Assembly: GCA_047459075.1 (NCBI GenBank)
Contig: VSCH01000012.1
Span: 1 to 64,000 of the forward strand
Length of the DNA: 64,000 nt
Direction: 5' to 3'
Source of the DNA: ZC4RG19 sp017577565
GTDB taxonomy: Bacteria > Actinomycetota > Acidimicrobiia > Acidimicrobiales > VFJN01
Shown here: in pieces, positions 1-8,048 of the stretch
Numbering within the stretch: the stretch's first letter is position 1
Layout: each line of letters starts with the position of its first letter
Program-made: the position numbers and the translations under genes
Notes under the pieces: model-generated
Database searches by the model: none
What the model saw: only the letters and a program-made list of their open reading frames with translations
What the model was told of the DNA's origin: nothing

Positions 1-894
1 CCGACCGGCGGGCGGTGGGGGCGGCGGTGGCGGTGCGGCCTGCGGCGGTGGGGGCGGCGGTGGCGGCGGTGGCGGTACGGCCTGCGGCGGTGCGGGCGGC
101 CGGGCGGAGGGCGGGACCGGTGGCTGCCCCGGCGCCCCGCCACCCCGGGTCCGCTGCCACTCGGCCGCCACGCACAGCAGGAAGAGGTGGGGGTGGACGT
201 AGGGCGGCGGCACGTGGCCGATGCGGGTGGCCACCGGGTTGGCGAGGCGCACGGCGAGGTGCTCGCGGGCGTTGCCGTCCAGCTCGTGTGCCCGCAGCAG
301 GAAGGAGCGGACCACCTCGTAGGTGCGGGCGTCGAGCGCGCCGACGTCCAGCGACGCCGCGTAGCGCTCCCAGCCCGGCGGCGGCCGGAACGACGCCGGC
401 GCCACCGCGTCGCGGGCTGTCCGCTCGCGGATGACCAGCGTGCCGGCGGCCATGTCGCCGAGGCGCTGGTCCCGCGCCGAGAGGAGCACGCTGACGATCG
501 CCACGCAGCCCACCGGCACGAGGACGAAGTCGACGATCCCGACGGCGGCCCGGAGGAACGCCTGCTGGAACCGCACCGGGGTGCCGTCGGCGCCGACCAC
601 CCGGAGCCCCATGGCAGCCTTGCCCGGCGTGCGCCCCCGCCACAGCGTCTCGAAGCCGGTGAACCACGCCACGACCGTGAGCAGGCTGGTGGCGGTGATC
701 AGCACGGCGACGGCCGCGCCGGTGTCGACCTCGACCAGCGCGGCGGCCACCAGCAGGAGGACGGTGACGGTCAGCGCCAGCGCGAGGACGTCGAGGAGGA
801 TGGCGATGGTGCGTGAGGCCAGGCCCGCCCGCTCGAGGTCGAGGACCACCGCCTCGGGCGTGACGATCGCCTGAGCCGCCGGGGACGCGTCCAC
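1..894 (-). CDS. RDD family membrane protein with proline-rich tail (3' end outside window)
   Basis: Reading down from 894 gives an uninterrupted frame of 298 codons that leaves the window before a stop. The N-terminal half has hydrophobic segments and the RDD signature: LDLERAGLASR near residue 17, a second hydrophobic stretch, then WRGRTPGKAAMGLRVV and QRLGDMAAGTLVI. The last visible 50 residues are almost all Pro, Ala and Gln. RDD proteins are multi-pass membrane proteins whose substrate is usually unknown. A GTG at 894 is preferred because a TAGCGT hexamer lies 7 nt upstream; an in-frame GTG at 903 falls inside that hexamer. It is divergent from a SpoIIM-family gene, the arrangement I recall for Rv3694c/Rv3695 of M. 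tuberculosis. Confidence 0.85.
   Translation of the reverse strand, partial: MDASPAAQAIVTPEAVVLDLERAGLASRTIAILLDVLALALTVTVLLLVAAALVEVDTGAAVAVLITATSLLTVVAWFTGFETLWRGRTPGKAAMGLRVVGADGTPVRFQQAFLRAAVGIVDFVLVPVGCVAIVSVLLSARDQRLGDMAAGTLVIRERTARDAVAPASFRPPPGWERYAASLDVGALDARTYEVVRSFLLRAHELDGNAREHLAVRLANPVATRIGHVPPPYVHPHLFLLCVAAEWQRTRGGGAPGQPPVPPSARPPAPPQAVPPPPPPPPPPPQAAPPPPPPPPAGR
9..97 (-). repeat. Imperfect tandem repeat encoding a poly-Pro tail
   Basis: Two imperfect copies of a GGT/GGC-rich unit of about 45 nt, each ending in GCGGCCTGCGG, lie inside the RDD gene. On the minus strand they encode runs of proline separated by Gln-Ala. This is coding low-complexity sequence, probably a flexible cytoplasmic extension. 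Confidence 0.6.
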
Positions 895-901
895 CGCGGG
901 C

Positions 902-927
902 ACGCTAGTGCGACGGGCGGCTAGCGT
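902..927. promoter_or_regulatory. Divergent -10 elements between RDD and SpoIIM genes
   Basis: TAGCGT on the minus strand (902-907) sits 7 nt before the RDD GTG. TAGCGT on the plus strand (922-927) sits 10 nt before the SpoIIM GTG. Neither start has a Shine-Dalgarno sequence, so both transcripts are probably leaderless or nearly so. No clear -35 boxes were identified. Confidence 0.45.
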
Positions 928-937
928 CCGGGCCCCG

Positions 938-1969
938 GTGGACATCGACCGCTTCATCGCCCGCAACACCGCGGCCTGGCAGCGCCTCGACGAGCTGTCG
1001 CGGCGTGGCCGCAACCCCCGGCGCCTCGCCCCCGGCGAGATCGACGAGCTGGTCGAGCTCTACCAGCGGGTGTCCTCCCACCTCTCCCACGCCCGCGCCG
1101 CCTACGCCGACCCCGCGCTCACCGCCCGGCTGACCAGGCTCGTCGGCCAGGCCAACGGCGTCATCTACCGGTCGCCCGGCCGCCCGGGCCGGGCGGTCGT
1201 CGAGCTCCTCGCCTGGCGGTTCCCCGCCGCCGTCTGGCAGAGCGGGCGGTTCGTCGCCGCGAGCGCCGCCCTGCTGCTCGTGCCCGCCCTGGTCGTCGGC
1301 GCCTGGATCGCCCGCAGCGACGAGGCGCTGGACGCCCTCGCCTCCGAGGCCGCCCGCGCCGCCTACCTGGAGCACGACTTCGAGGCCTACTACTCCTCCG
1401 ACCCGGCGACGCAGTTCGCCACCCAGGTCACCGTCAACAACATCCAGGTGGCCATCACCGCCTTCGCCGCCGGCGTCCTGCTGTGCGTGCCGACCGTCTT
1501 CGTGCTGGCGTACAACGGCGCCAACATCGGGGTGGCCGGCGGGCTGTTCGCCGACGCCGGGGAGCTGGGCCGGTTCTTCGGGCTGATCCTCCCCCACGGC
1601 CTGCTCGAGCTGACGGCGGTCGTGATCGCCGGCGCCGCCGGGCTCCGGCTCGGCTGGGCCGTGATCGACCCCGGCGACCGCACCCGGGGCCGGGCGCTCG
1701 GCGAGGAGGCCCGGCGCACCGGCGTCATCGCGCTGGGGCTGGTGCTCGCCTTCGTCGCCGCCGGGCTGATCGAGGGCTTCGTCACCGGGCGGGTCGGGTC
1801 GACCGCCCTGCGGGTGGGCGTCGGCGTCGTCGTCGAGCTGGCCTTCGTCGCCTGGATCGTCGTCCAGGGGCGGGCGGCGACCCTCCGGGGCGTCACCGGC
1901 GCGCTCGGCGAGCTGGACCGCGGCTGGGACGAGCTCGCCGCCGCCCGCGAGCGGGCCTGGGCCGCCTGA
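938..1969 (+). CDS. SpoIIM-family (DUF95) integral membrane protein
   Basis: A 343-residue protein. A soluble helical N-terminal region begins MDIDRFIARNTAAWQRLDEL, the usual opening of actinobacterial SpoIIM-like proteins. Hydrophobic segments follow, with the family-typical NNIQVAITAFAAGV and LPHGLLELTAVVIAGAAG blocks. The GTG at 938 is chosen over 908 because it gives this conserved N-terminus. In spore formers SpoIIM helps engulfment; in actinobacteria the role is unknown and linked by position to MoxR/DUF58 genes. It diverges from the RDD gene and converges on the DUF58 gene 7 nt away. Confidence 0.85.
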   Translation: MDIDRFIARNTAAWQRLDELSRRGRNPRRLAPGEIDELVELYQRVSSHLSHARAAYADPALTARLTRLVGQANGVIYRSPGRPGRAVVELLAWRFPAAVWQSGRFVAASAALLLVPALVVGAWIARSDEALDALASEAARAAYLEHDFEAYYSSDPATQFATQVTVNNIQVAITAFAAGVLLCVPTVFVLAYNGANIGVAGGLFADAGELGRFFGLILPHGLLELTAVVIAGAAGLRLGWAVIDPGDRTRGRALGEEARRTGVIALGLVLAFVAAGLIEGFVTGRVGSTALRVGVGVVVELAFVAWIVVQGRAATLRGVTGALGELDRGWDELAAARERAWAA

Positions 1970-1976
1970 GCCCCGG

Positions 1977-3311
1977 TCAGAGCCGGCCCGTCGCCTTGAC
2001 CGACAGGTAGGCGTCGGCCAGGGCCGGGGCCAGCTCGCCCGGCCGGGCGTCGACCACCGTCGCCCCCAGGCCCCGCAGCCGGGCGATCGTGCGCCGGCGG
2101 GCCGCCAGCGCGCCCACCGCCCCGGCCTGCCGGTACACGGCGAGGGCGTCGGCCGGCGGGTCGTGCGCCCAGCGGGCGACGTCGGGGTCCTGGACGCTCG
2201 CCACGACGACCACGTGGTTGCGCACGACCAGGGGGAGCGCGGGCAGCAGCCACTCCTCCACCGCCGGGGCCACCAGCTCGGTCAGCACCACGAGCATCGT
2301 GCGGCGCCGGAACCGGGCGAGGGTGTCGACGAAGGCCCCGGCGTAGTCGCTCTCGACGAGGACCGGCTCGAGGTCGTAGAGCGCGTCGACGACCCGGGCG
2401 AGCTGGTCGCGGCCCGCCGCCGGGGGCACGGCCGCCCGGACCTCCCGGTCGAAGGCGACGAGCCCGCACCGGTCGCCGACGCCGGTGGCTACGGCGGTGA
2501 GCATGAGGGCGGCGTCGACCGCGTGCTCGACCCGCGGCACGCCGGCCACCCGCCCGGCCATCACCCGCCCGTTGTCCAGCAGGACGACGACCGTCTGGTT
2601 GCGCTCGGCCCGGTAGGTGCGGACGATCGGGCGCCCGGCCCGGGCGGTCGCCGCCCAGTCCACCCGCCGGAACTCGTCGTCGACGGCGTACTCGCGCAGC
2701 TGGTCGAACTCGGTGCCGCCGCCCCGCCCGGCGGCGGAGCGCAGGCCGACCTCGAGGATGCGGGCCCGGCGGATGCGCAGCTCGGCCTCGTCCCGGGACC
2801 GGAACGACGGCAGCACCCGCAGCTCGCCGGGCACGGCCAGCACCGACTGCCGGGCGGCGAGCCCGAGCGGTCCGTCGACCCGCAGCACCAGCCGGCCGGG
2901 GGCGAAGCGGCCCCGCCGGGCCGGCCGGATCGTCGTCGACGCCCGGAGCGTGGCGCCCGCCGGCACGGTGGCGGCGACGCGGCGGGTGCCGGCCCGCAGG
3001 GACGGCGCGAGCTCGTCGGCGAGGGCGACGCGCAGGCGGCGGCCCGTCGGGTTGGCCACCGCCCACCCGACCTCCGCCTCGTCGCCGAGCGTGACCGCCG
3101 GCGGCAGGTCGCGCCGGACCGGCAGCGACCCGGGCGAGGTCGCGAGCAGGAGGTCGAGGGCCGCGACCGCCAGCAGCACGCCGTCGACGGCGAGCAGCCG
3201 GGCCAGCCCGGGCCCCGGCACCGCCAGGACCACGAGCGCGGCCAGGGCGGCGACGCCCGCGAGCCGCCGGGTCGGGGCCACGCCCCGCCGGAGCGTCCGC
3301 GCCGGCCGCAT
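1977..3311 (-). CDS. DUF58 domain-containing membrane protein
   Basis: A 444-residue protein. Two hydrophobic segments near the N-terminus (about residues 17-55) are followed by a beta-rich region. The DUF58 signature is DQLREYAVDDEFRRVDW, then ARAGRPIVRTYRAERNQTVV. The C-terminal part is VWA-like (VVLLDNGRVM). DUF58 proteins are usually encoded beside MoxR ATPases and are thought to be their partners or clients. The ATG at 3311 lies 2 nt after the MoxR stop, so the two are translated together. It is the last cistron of the five-gene operon starting at 7118. Confidence 0.9.
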   Translation of the reverse strand: MRPARTLRRGVAPTRRLAGVAALAALVVLAVPGPGLARLLAVDGVLLAVAALDLLLATSPGSLPVRRDLPPAVTLGDEAEVGWAVANPTGRRLRVALADELAPSLRAGTRRVAATVPAGATLRASTTIRPARRGRFAPGRLVLRVDGPLGLAARQSVLAVPGELRVLPSFRSRDEAELRIRRARILEVGLRSAAGRGGGTEFDQLREYAVDDEFRRVDWAATARAGRPIVRTYRAERNQTVVVLLDNGRVMAGRVAGVPRVEHAVDAALMLTAVATGVGDRCGLVAFDREVRAAVPPAAGRDQLARVVDALYDLEPVLVESDYAGAFVDTLARFRRRTMLVVLTELVAPAVEEWLLPALPLVVRNHVVVVASVQDPDVARWAHDPPADALAVYRQAGAVGALAARRRTIARLRGLGATVVDARPGELAPALADAYLSVKATGRL

Positions 3312-3313
3312 CG

Positions 3314-4321
3314 TCAACGGGGCACCGGCACCGAGGCCAGCACCCCGTCGAGCACGCCGTCGACGGTCGTGCCCTCCAGCTCCAGCTCGGGCCGCAGCTG
3401 GATGCGGTGGCGCACGCAGGGCTTGAAGATCGCCTTCACCTCGTCCGGGGTCACGAAGGGCCGGCCGGCCAGCCAGGCCCACGCCTTCGCCGCGTGCAGC
3501 ACCATCGCCGCCCCCCGGGGCGAGACGCCGAGCGTGACCGCCGGCGCCGAGCGCGTCGCCCGGGCCAGGGCGACGATGTAGCCCAGCACCGCCGGGTCGA
3601 CCCGCACCTGCGAGATCGCCTGCCGGGCGGCGGCGACGTCCGCCGGCGAGGCGACCGCCCGCACGCCGGAGGCCGCCGTGTCGTGGGGGTCGAGCCCCCG
3701 GTCGTGGCGCGCCAGCACCTCCTGCTCCTGCTCGGCGCTCGGGTAGCCGACGGTGAGCTTGAACAGGAACCGGTCGAGCTGCGCCTCGGGCAGGGGGTAG
3801 GTGCCCTCGTACTCGATGGGGTTCTGGGTGGCCACGACCATGAACGGCTCGGGCAGCGGGTGTGCCGCGCCCTCGACCGTCACCTGGCGCTCCTCCATCG
3901 ACTCGAGCAGGGCCGCCTGGGTCTTGGGCGGTGTGCGGTTGATCTCGTCGGCGAGCAGCACGTTGGTGAACACCGGCCCCGGCCGGAAGCGGAACCGGCC
4001 GCCGATCGCCCCGCCCTCGACGCCCTCGAGCACGAGCTGCCCGGTGACGTCGGACGGCATGAGGTCGGGGGTGAACTGCACCCGCTTGGCGTCGAGGTCG
4101 AGGGCGGCGGCGAACGCCTTGACGATGAGCGTCTTGGCGACGCCCGGCACGCCCTCGAGCAGGACGTGGCCCCGGGCCAGCAGGGCGGCGACCAGGCCCG
4201 ACAGCGTCCCCTCCTGGCCGACGACGACCTTCGCCACCTCCTCGCGGACCGCGAGCATGGCGGCGCGCGGGTCCGGCGAGGGGGCGGCGGCGAGCGGTCC
4301 GCCGGGCTCGGCGTCAGACAT
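3314..4321 (-). CDS. MoxR-family AAA+ ATPase
   Basis: A 335-residue AAA+ protein. Walker A is GVPGVAKT in LLEGVPGVAKTLIVKAF, and Walker B plus sensor region is VLLADEINRTPPKTQAALLE. The MoxR block TQNPIEYEGTYPLPEAQLDR and a C-terminal lid domain with LGVSPRGAAM are present. MoxR ATPases act as chaperones that activate or assemble partner complexes, often with VWA/DUF58 proteins, and the next gene is a DUF58 protein. The ATG overlaps the end of the DUF4350 gene by 8 nt. Family assignment is secure; the client is unknown. Confidence 0.95.
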   Translation of the reverse strand: MSDAEPGGPLAAAPSPDPRAAMLAVREEVAKVVVGQEGTLSGLVAALLARGHVLLEGVPGVAKTLIVKAFAAALDLDAKRVQFTPDLMPSDVTGQLVLEGVEGGAIGGRFRFRPGPVFTNVLLADEINRTPPKTQAALLESMEERQVTVEGAAHPLPEPFMVVATQNPIEYEGTYPLPEAQLDRFLFKLTVGYPSAEQEQEVLARHDRGLDPHDTAASGVRAVASPADVAAARQAISQVRVDPAVLGYIVALARATRSAPAVTLGVSPRGAAMVLHAAKAWAWLAGRPFVTPDEVKAIFKPCVRHRIQLRPELELEGTTVDGVLDGVLASVPVPR

Positions 4322-5462
4322 GGGCGAGGACCTCCTTGCGGATGCGTTGGACGGTGTGGGCCAGGGTCACCAGCGCCTCCTCGGACGGCACCGGGCCGGG
4401 CGACAGCGCCCACAGCACGGTCGCGTGGTCGAGACCGGTCCGGTCGGCAGCCACCTCCGCGACGACCGCCGGCGGCGACGTCGGGGGCAGACCGAGGTGC
4501 TCGACGAGGAAGCGCCGCAGGTCGTCGCGCAGCAGCGCGCCCGCCCGGTCGGTCGACCCGCTGCGGTCGAGCAGGCTGCCCACGGCGACCACCAGCTCGG
4601 ACCCGGCGACCGCCACCGGCTGCGGCCCGGCCAGCGGCCGGCCGAGCCGCCGGGCCCGCCACAGGGCGTAGACGACGAAGGCGAGGGTGAGCTGGACGAG
4701 GGCGGCCCGGACGCCCGTCGGGATGAGGTCGACGAGCGTTCGCTGGTCGCCCGAGGCGCCGGCGAGCGGGCCCGGCTCCAGGACGACGACCTCGGTGCCG
4801 GGCTCCGGCGCGACGAGGGCGGCGACGACGGGGGCGTTCTCGCCCTCGGCCAGGCCGTCGTTGACGACCATGCCCGACCCGCCCACGGCGACGACCGTGC
4901 CCTCGCCCCGGTCCCGGGCCACGACGTAGGCGTCGCCGAGCCCGTCGCGGATGCAGGCGTCGGCGTCCGCGGGCGGGTCGAACAGGACGCCGCCGCTGCG
5001 GGGCTCGACGTCCTCGACGGCGATGCCGTCGAGGGCGGCGATGTCGCAGTCGGCCGCCCGCCGGCCCAGGTCCGCGACGTCGCGGAACTCCGCGGTGGCC
5101 GGCGGCGCGAGCTCCGAGCCCGGGTCGGTGACGACCAGCCGTCCGCCGTCGGCCACCCAGGCCTCGACGGCCCGGCGCTGCTCCTCGCCGAGGGTGTCGG
5201 TGAGCAGCACCACGACGTCGACGCCGGGGTCCTCGAGGACGCCGAGGTCGTCGGCGATCGTGACCTCGGCGCCGAGCTCGCGGGCGAGCGCCACCATGGC
5301 GCTGGTGCCCGTGCGGGCGTGCGACCGGGGGTCGAGGGGCGCCCGGCCCCCGCCCTCCATGGCGGACAGCACGGCCAGCAGGCCGACGACGGCGACGGCG
5401 ACACCGGCGACGACCGCGGCCGTCCGGCCGCCCGCGGGCCCGGCGGTGCGGGTGCCGCTCAC
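4314..5462 (-). CDS. DUF4350 domain-containing membrane protein
   Basis: A 382-residue protein with an N-terminal membrane segment (AAVVAGVAVAVVGLLAVLSA), an extracytoplasmic Rossmann-like region (VDVVVLLTDTLGEEQRRAV, DGGRLVVTDPGSEL) and a second membrane segment near residue 260 (LVQLTLAFVVYALW). This is the DUF4350 layout found in MoxR/DUF58/DUF4129 clusters. The GTG at 5462 overlaps the TGA of the DUF4129 gene as GTGA. No enzymatic motif was recognised. By position it corresponds to Rv3691-type proteins, recalled from memory. Confidence 0.85.
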   Translation of the reverse strand: MSGTRTAGPAGGRTAAVVAGVAVAVVGLLAVLSAMEGGGRAPLDPRSHARTGTSAMVALARELGAEVTIADDLGVLEDPGVDVVVLLTDTLGEEQRRAVEAWVADGGRLVVTDPGSELAPPATAEFRDVADLGRRAADCDIAALDGIAVEDVEPRSGGVLFDPPADADACIRDGLGDAYVVARDRGEGTVVAVGGSGMVVNDGLAEGENAPVVAALVAPEPGTEVVVLEPGPLAGASGDQRTLVDLIPTGVRAALVQLTLAFVVYALWRARRLGRPLAGPQPVAVAGSELVVAVGSLLDRSGSTDRAGALLRDDLRRFLVEHLGLPPTSPPAVVAEVAADRTGLDHATVLWALSPGPVPSEEALVTLAHTVQRIRKEVLAHV

Positions 5463-6160
5463 GTCGGCACCGCGACCCCGGCCGCGCGGCCCTCGACGGC
5501 GGCGCGCACCTCGTCGGCCAGCGCGACGAGGCGGTCCCGCTCGGCCGGCCCGGCGGGAGCGCCCCCGTACCAGACGTCCTCGAACAGGTCGGTGGCGGCG
5601 GCGAAGGCGGGGGCGGCGGCCGGCGCCGCGCCCCGCAGCTCGTCCACCAGCTCGCGGGCCGTGCGCCCGACGAGGTCGCCGACCACCTCGCGCTCGGCGA
5701 GGTCGCCGACGAGGACCCGGTAGCGGGCCCGCAGCGCCTCGCGCCACCGGCCCTCGGCCTCGCACCGGGCGGCCTCGGACTCCCAGTCGACGACGTCGTC
5801 CTCGACCGACACCAGGACCCGGTCGGCGCCGTCGTCGGGCACCCCCGGGCTGCGCCACGTGCCCCGGGACCGCCAGACGAGCCAGGCGACGCCGGCGACG
5901 AGCAGGGCGAGGACGACCCACCCGACCCAGGTCGGGACGCCGCCGACCTCCACCCCGAGCCCCGACAGCAGCGACTCGAGCCGGTCGGCGATCCACTCGG
6001 CGACGCGCCGGAGCGGCTCGGCGACCCGGTCGAGGAGCGGCCGGTCGTCGCCCGACGACCAGTCGTACTCGGGGCGGGACAGGATCTCGTCCGCCGCCCG
6101 CCGCGCCTCCTCGGGCGTGTGCTCCGGCGGCGGCAGGTCGAGCAGGCGGTCAGCCGGCAC
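5459..6160 (-). CDS. DUF4129 domain-containing membrane protein
   Basis: A 233-residue protein with an N-terminal soluble stretch, one membrane segment at about residues 78-98 (GWVVLALLVAGVAWLVW), and the C-terminal DUF4129 domain (LRARYRVLVGDLAEREVV, GRTARELVDELR). DUF4129 proteins occur with MoxR/DUF58 sets and transglutaminase-like proteins. The GTG at 6160 overlaps the upstream gene by 11 nt, so coupled translation is likely. No catalytic residues are apparent. Confidence 0.85.
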   Translation of the reverse strand: MPADRLLDLPPPEHTPEEARRAADEILSRPEYDWSSGDDRPLLDRVAEPLRRVAEWIADRLESLLSGLGVEVGGVPTWVGWVVLALLVAGVAWLVWRSRGTWRSPGVPDDGADRVLVSVEDDVVDWESEAARCEAEGRWREALRARYRVLVGDLAEREVVGDLVGRTARELVDELRGAAPAAAPAFAAATDLFEDVWYGGAPAGPAERDRLVALADEVRAAVEGRAAGVAVPT

Positions 6161-7118
6161 GGTCGAGGACGGCCCGGGCCGCCATCTCGAGGTCGAGGCC
6201 CTCGGCCCGGACCCGCAGGTCGAAGTAGAGCAGCACGGTCGCCGCGGCGACGTAGGGCAGCACGACGGTGTTGCCGACGATCCCGCCGAGCGCCAGCAGC
6301 GCCCAGCCGGCGTCGCGACCGACCCACACGGCCAGCGCCTCCGGCACCGCGGCGAGGGCGGAGGAGATCACCGAGGCGACGATGCCCATGAGCAGCGCGA
6401 CGCCCATCGTCGGGAAGTACCGGTTGCGCACCAGCCGCACGGACCGGCGCAGCGCCTCGCCCCCGCCGCACCGCTCGACGCCGATGGCCGGCGCCACCGC
6501 GACGAACAGCGGCATGACGAAGAGCACCCCGACGTAGCAGGCGAGGACGCCGGCGGCCTCGGCCAGCTTGACGAGGACGAACGAGCCGAGCAGCGCCGGC
6601 CACCGGCGGCCGACGGCCCGGGCCATCTCGCCGGCGGGCGCGTCCCGGCCCATCAGCCACTGGCCCACCAGGTGGCCGACGGCCGCGGCGACGCACACGA
6701 GCGCGACCGCCGGCAGCACGTACGCCAGGACGAGGGCGAGGACGTCGCCCGCGGTCGCCTGCGCCCCGTCGTCGAGGAGGACCGGGTCGGTGCCGAACGT
6801 CGCGGAGAGCGTGAGGTCGTCGACGGCGTCCCGCTGCAGCCAGGCGACCACCAGGTGGGTGGGGACGACGAAGGCCGCCGCGAAGGAGAGGAGCCGCAGC
6901 GGCCGCGCCTTCAGGACGGCGAAGCCGCCGTCGAGGACGTCGGCCACCGTCATCGGCCGCAGGGCGACGGTCGGCACGGCGCGGTCGGGTGCCGGGGCGG
7001 CGTCGTCGACGGGCGCCGCGGCGTCGACCGGGGTCGCGGCGTCGGTGACCTGCCGGTCCCCCGCCGCCCCCGGGACCGCCCAGCCTCCTGCCCTCGGGTC
7101 CTCCACGGGCGCCATCAT
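6150..7118 (-). CDS. Multi-pass membrane protein, first gene of the MoxR operon
   Basis: A 322-residue protein. A Pro/Ala-rich N-terminus is followed by VALRPMTVADVLDGGFAVLK, an opening typical of actinobacterial membrane proteins related to the glycerophosphodiesterase membrane domain, then about six hydrophobic helices. No phosphodiesterase domain is present. Start choice is between adjacent ATGs at 7118 and 7115. It heads the minus-strand operon and overlaps the DUF4129 gene. Function unknown; its position suggests a part of the MoxR-associated membrane complex. Confidence 0.75.
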   Translation of the reverse strand: MMAPVEDPRAGGWAVPGAAGDRQVTDAATPVDAAAPVDDAAPAPDRAVPTVALRPMTVADVLDGGFAVLKARPLRLLSFAAAFVVPTHLVVAWLQRDAVDDLTLSATFGTDPVLLDDGAQATAGDVLALVLAYVLPAVALVCVAAAVGHLVGQWLMGRDAPAGEMARAVGRRWPALLGSFVLVKLAEAAGVLACYVGVLFVMPLFVAVAPAIGVERCGGGEALRRSVRLVRNRYFPTMGVALLMGIVASVISSALAAVPEALAVWVGRDAGWALLALGGIVGNTVVLPYVAAATVLLYFDLRVRAEGLDLEMAARAVLDRAG

Positions 7119-7161
7119 CGCCCATCATGACCCGTGCCGCCGACCGCCCGGGAGGCACCCC

Positions 7162-7923
7162 ATGCACGGCTACCGACCGAACACCTACGGCGACCGGTTC
7201 GCCGACGTGTACGACGACTGGTACCACGACGTGTCCGACGTCGAGGCGACCGTCGAGCGGGTGGCGGCGCTGGCGGCGGCGCGGGACGGCCGCGTCCTGG
7301 AGCTGGGCGCGGGCAGCGGGCGCCTCGCCGTCCCGCTGGCCGAACGGGGCCTCGAGGTGTGGGCCGTCGACGCGTCGTCGGCCATGCTCGCCCGCCTGCG
7401 CTCCAAGCGGGGCGGGCACCGGGTGCGGGCGGTGCTCGACGACATGGCCGAGCTGCGGTCGGGCGACCTGCCGCGGGACGGCGTGGGGGTCGTCCTGTGC
7501 GCCTTCAACACGCTGTTCAACCTCACCGACACCGAGTCCCAGCGCCGGTGCCTGCGCCGGGTGGCCGAGCTGCTGATCCCGGACGGCCGGCTGGTCCTGG
7601 AGGCGTTCGTGCCCCCGCCGGACGACCCCGAGCAGGGGGCGGTCGGCGCGGTCGAACCCCGCCACATCGGCCTCGACGAGGTCGTGCTGACCGTCAGCCG
7701 CCTCGACCCCGCCGCCCGCACCGTCACCGGGCAGCACGTCCAGATCACCGAGGCCGGTGTGCGCCTGCGACCGTGGGTGCTGCACTACGCCTCGCCCGAG
7801 GAGCTCGACGACCTGGCGGCGAGCGCCGGCCTCCGGCTCGTCGAGCGCCACGGCGGGTGGCGGGGCGAGCCGTTCGGCGCGGACTCGGACACCCACGTTT
7901 CGCTCTACGCGCCCGGCACCTGA
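7162..7923 (+). CDS. Class I SAM-dependent methyltransferase
   Basis: A 253-residue protein with the Rossmann-fold motifs VLELGAGSGRLAVPLAERG (motif I), VWAVDASSAMLARL (post-I acidic residue) and GVGVVLCAFNTLFNL (motif II). The C-terminal part is rich in beta strands. The ATG at 7162 has a GGAGG Shine-Dalgarno at 7151-7155. The substrate cannot be read from the sequence. It is divergent from the MoxR operon and 54 nt upstream of the GalT leader ORF. Confidence 0.85.
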   Translation: MHGYRPNTYGDRFADVYDDWYHDVSDVEATVERVAALAAARDGRVLELGAGSGRLAVPLAERGLEVWAVDASSAMLARLRSKRGGHRVRAVLDDMAELRSGDLPRDGVGVVLCAFNTLFNLTDTESQRRCLRRVAELLIPDGRLVLEAFVPPPDDPEQGAVGAVEPRHIGLDEVVLTVSRLDPAARTVTGQHVQITEAGVRLRPWVLHYASPEELDDLAASAGLRLVERHGGWRGEPFGADSDTHVSLYAPGT

Positions 7924-7963
7924 TCGGGCGCCCGACCCGGTCAGCGACCCACCGGCGGACGAG

Positions 7964-7969
7964 TACGTT
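7964..7969 (+). promoter_or_regulatory. -10 element (TACGTT) before galT leader ORF
   Basis: TACGTT lies 7 nt upstream of a GTG at 7977, the same spacing seen at other apparent leaderless starts in this window. It would place the galT transcript start near 7977, about 71 nt before the galT ATG. Confidence 0.4.
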
Positions 7970-7976
7970 TGGCGCG

Positions 7977-8048
7977 GTGTCCACGATCGTGGTTCCCCCG
8001 CCCCGGCGGGCACGCCGTCCCGTCGCCCGCCCGGGCCACGGTTGGTGA
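7977..8048 (+). CDS. Possible 23-residue leaderless leader peptide upstream of galT
   Basis: A GTG placed 7 nt after TACGTT opens a 23-codon frame (MSTIVVPPPRRARRPVARP...). Its TGA shares one base with the galT ATG in TGATG. It is out of frame with galT. The peptide is Pro/Arg-rich, with PPP and RRARRP runs that could slow ribosomes. Alternative view: it is simply a 5' UTR and the frame is chance, since GC-rich DNA has few stops. Confidence 0.35.
   Translation: MSTIVVPPPRRARRPVARPGHGW

Noticed and set aside
9..97. Short repeat array at the window start, possibly intergenic
   Set aside because: It is an in-frame poly-Pro coding repeat in the RDD gene.
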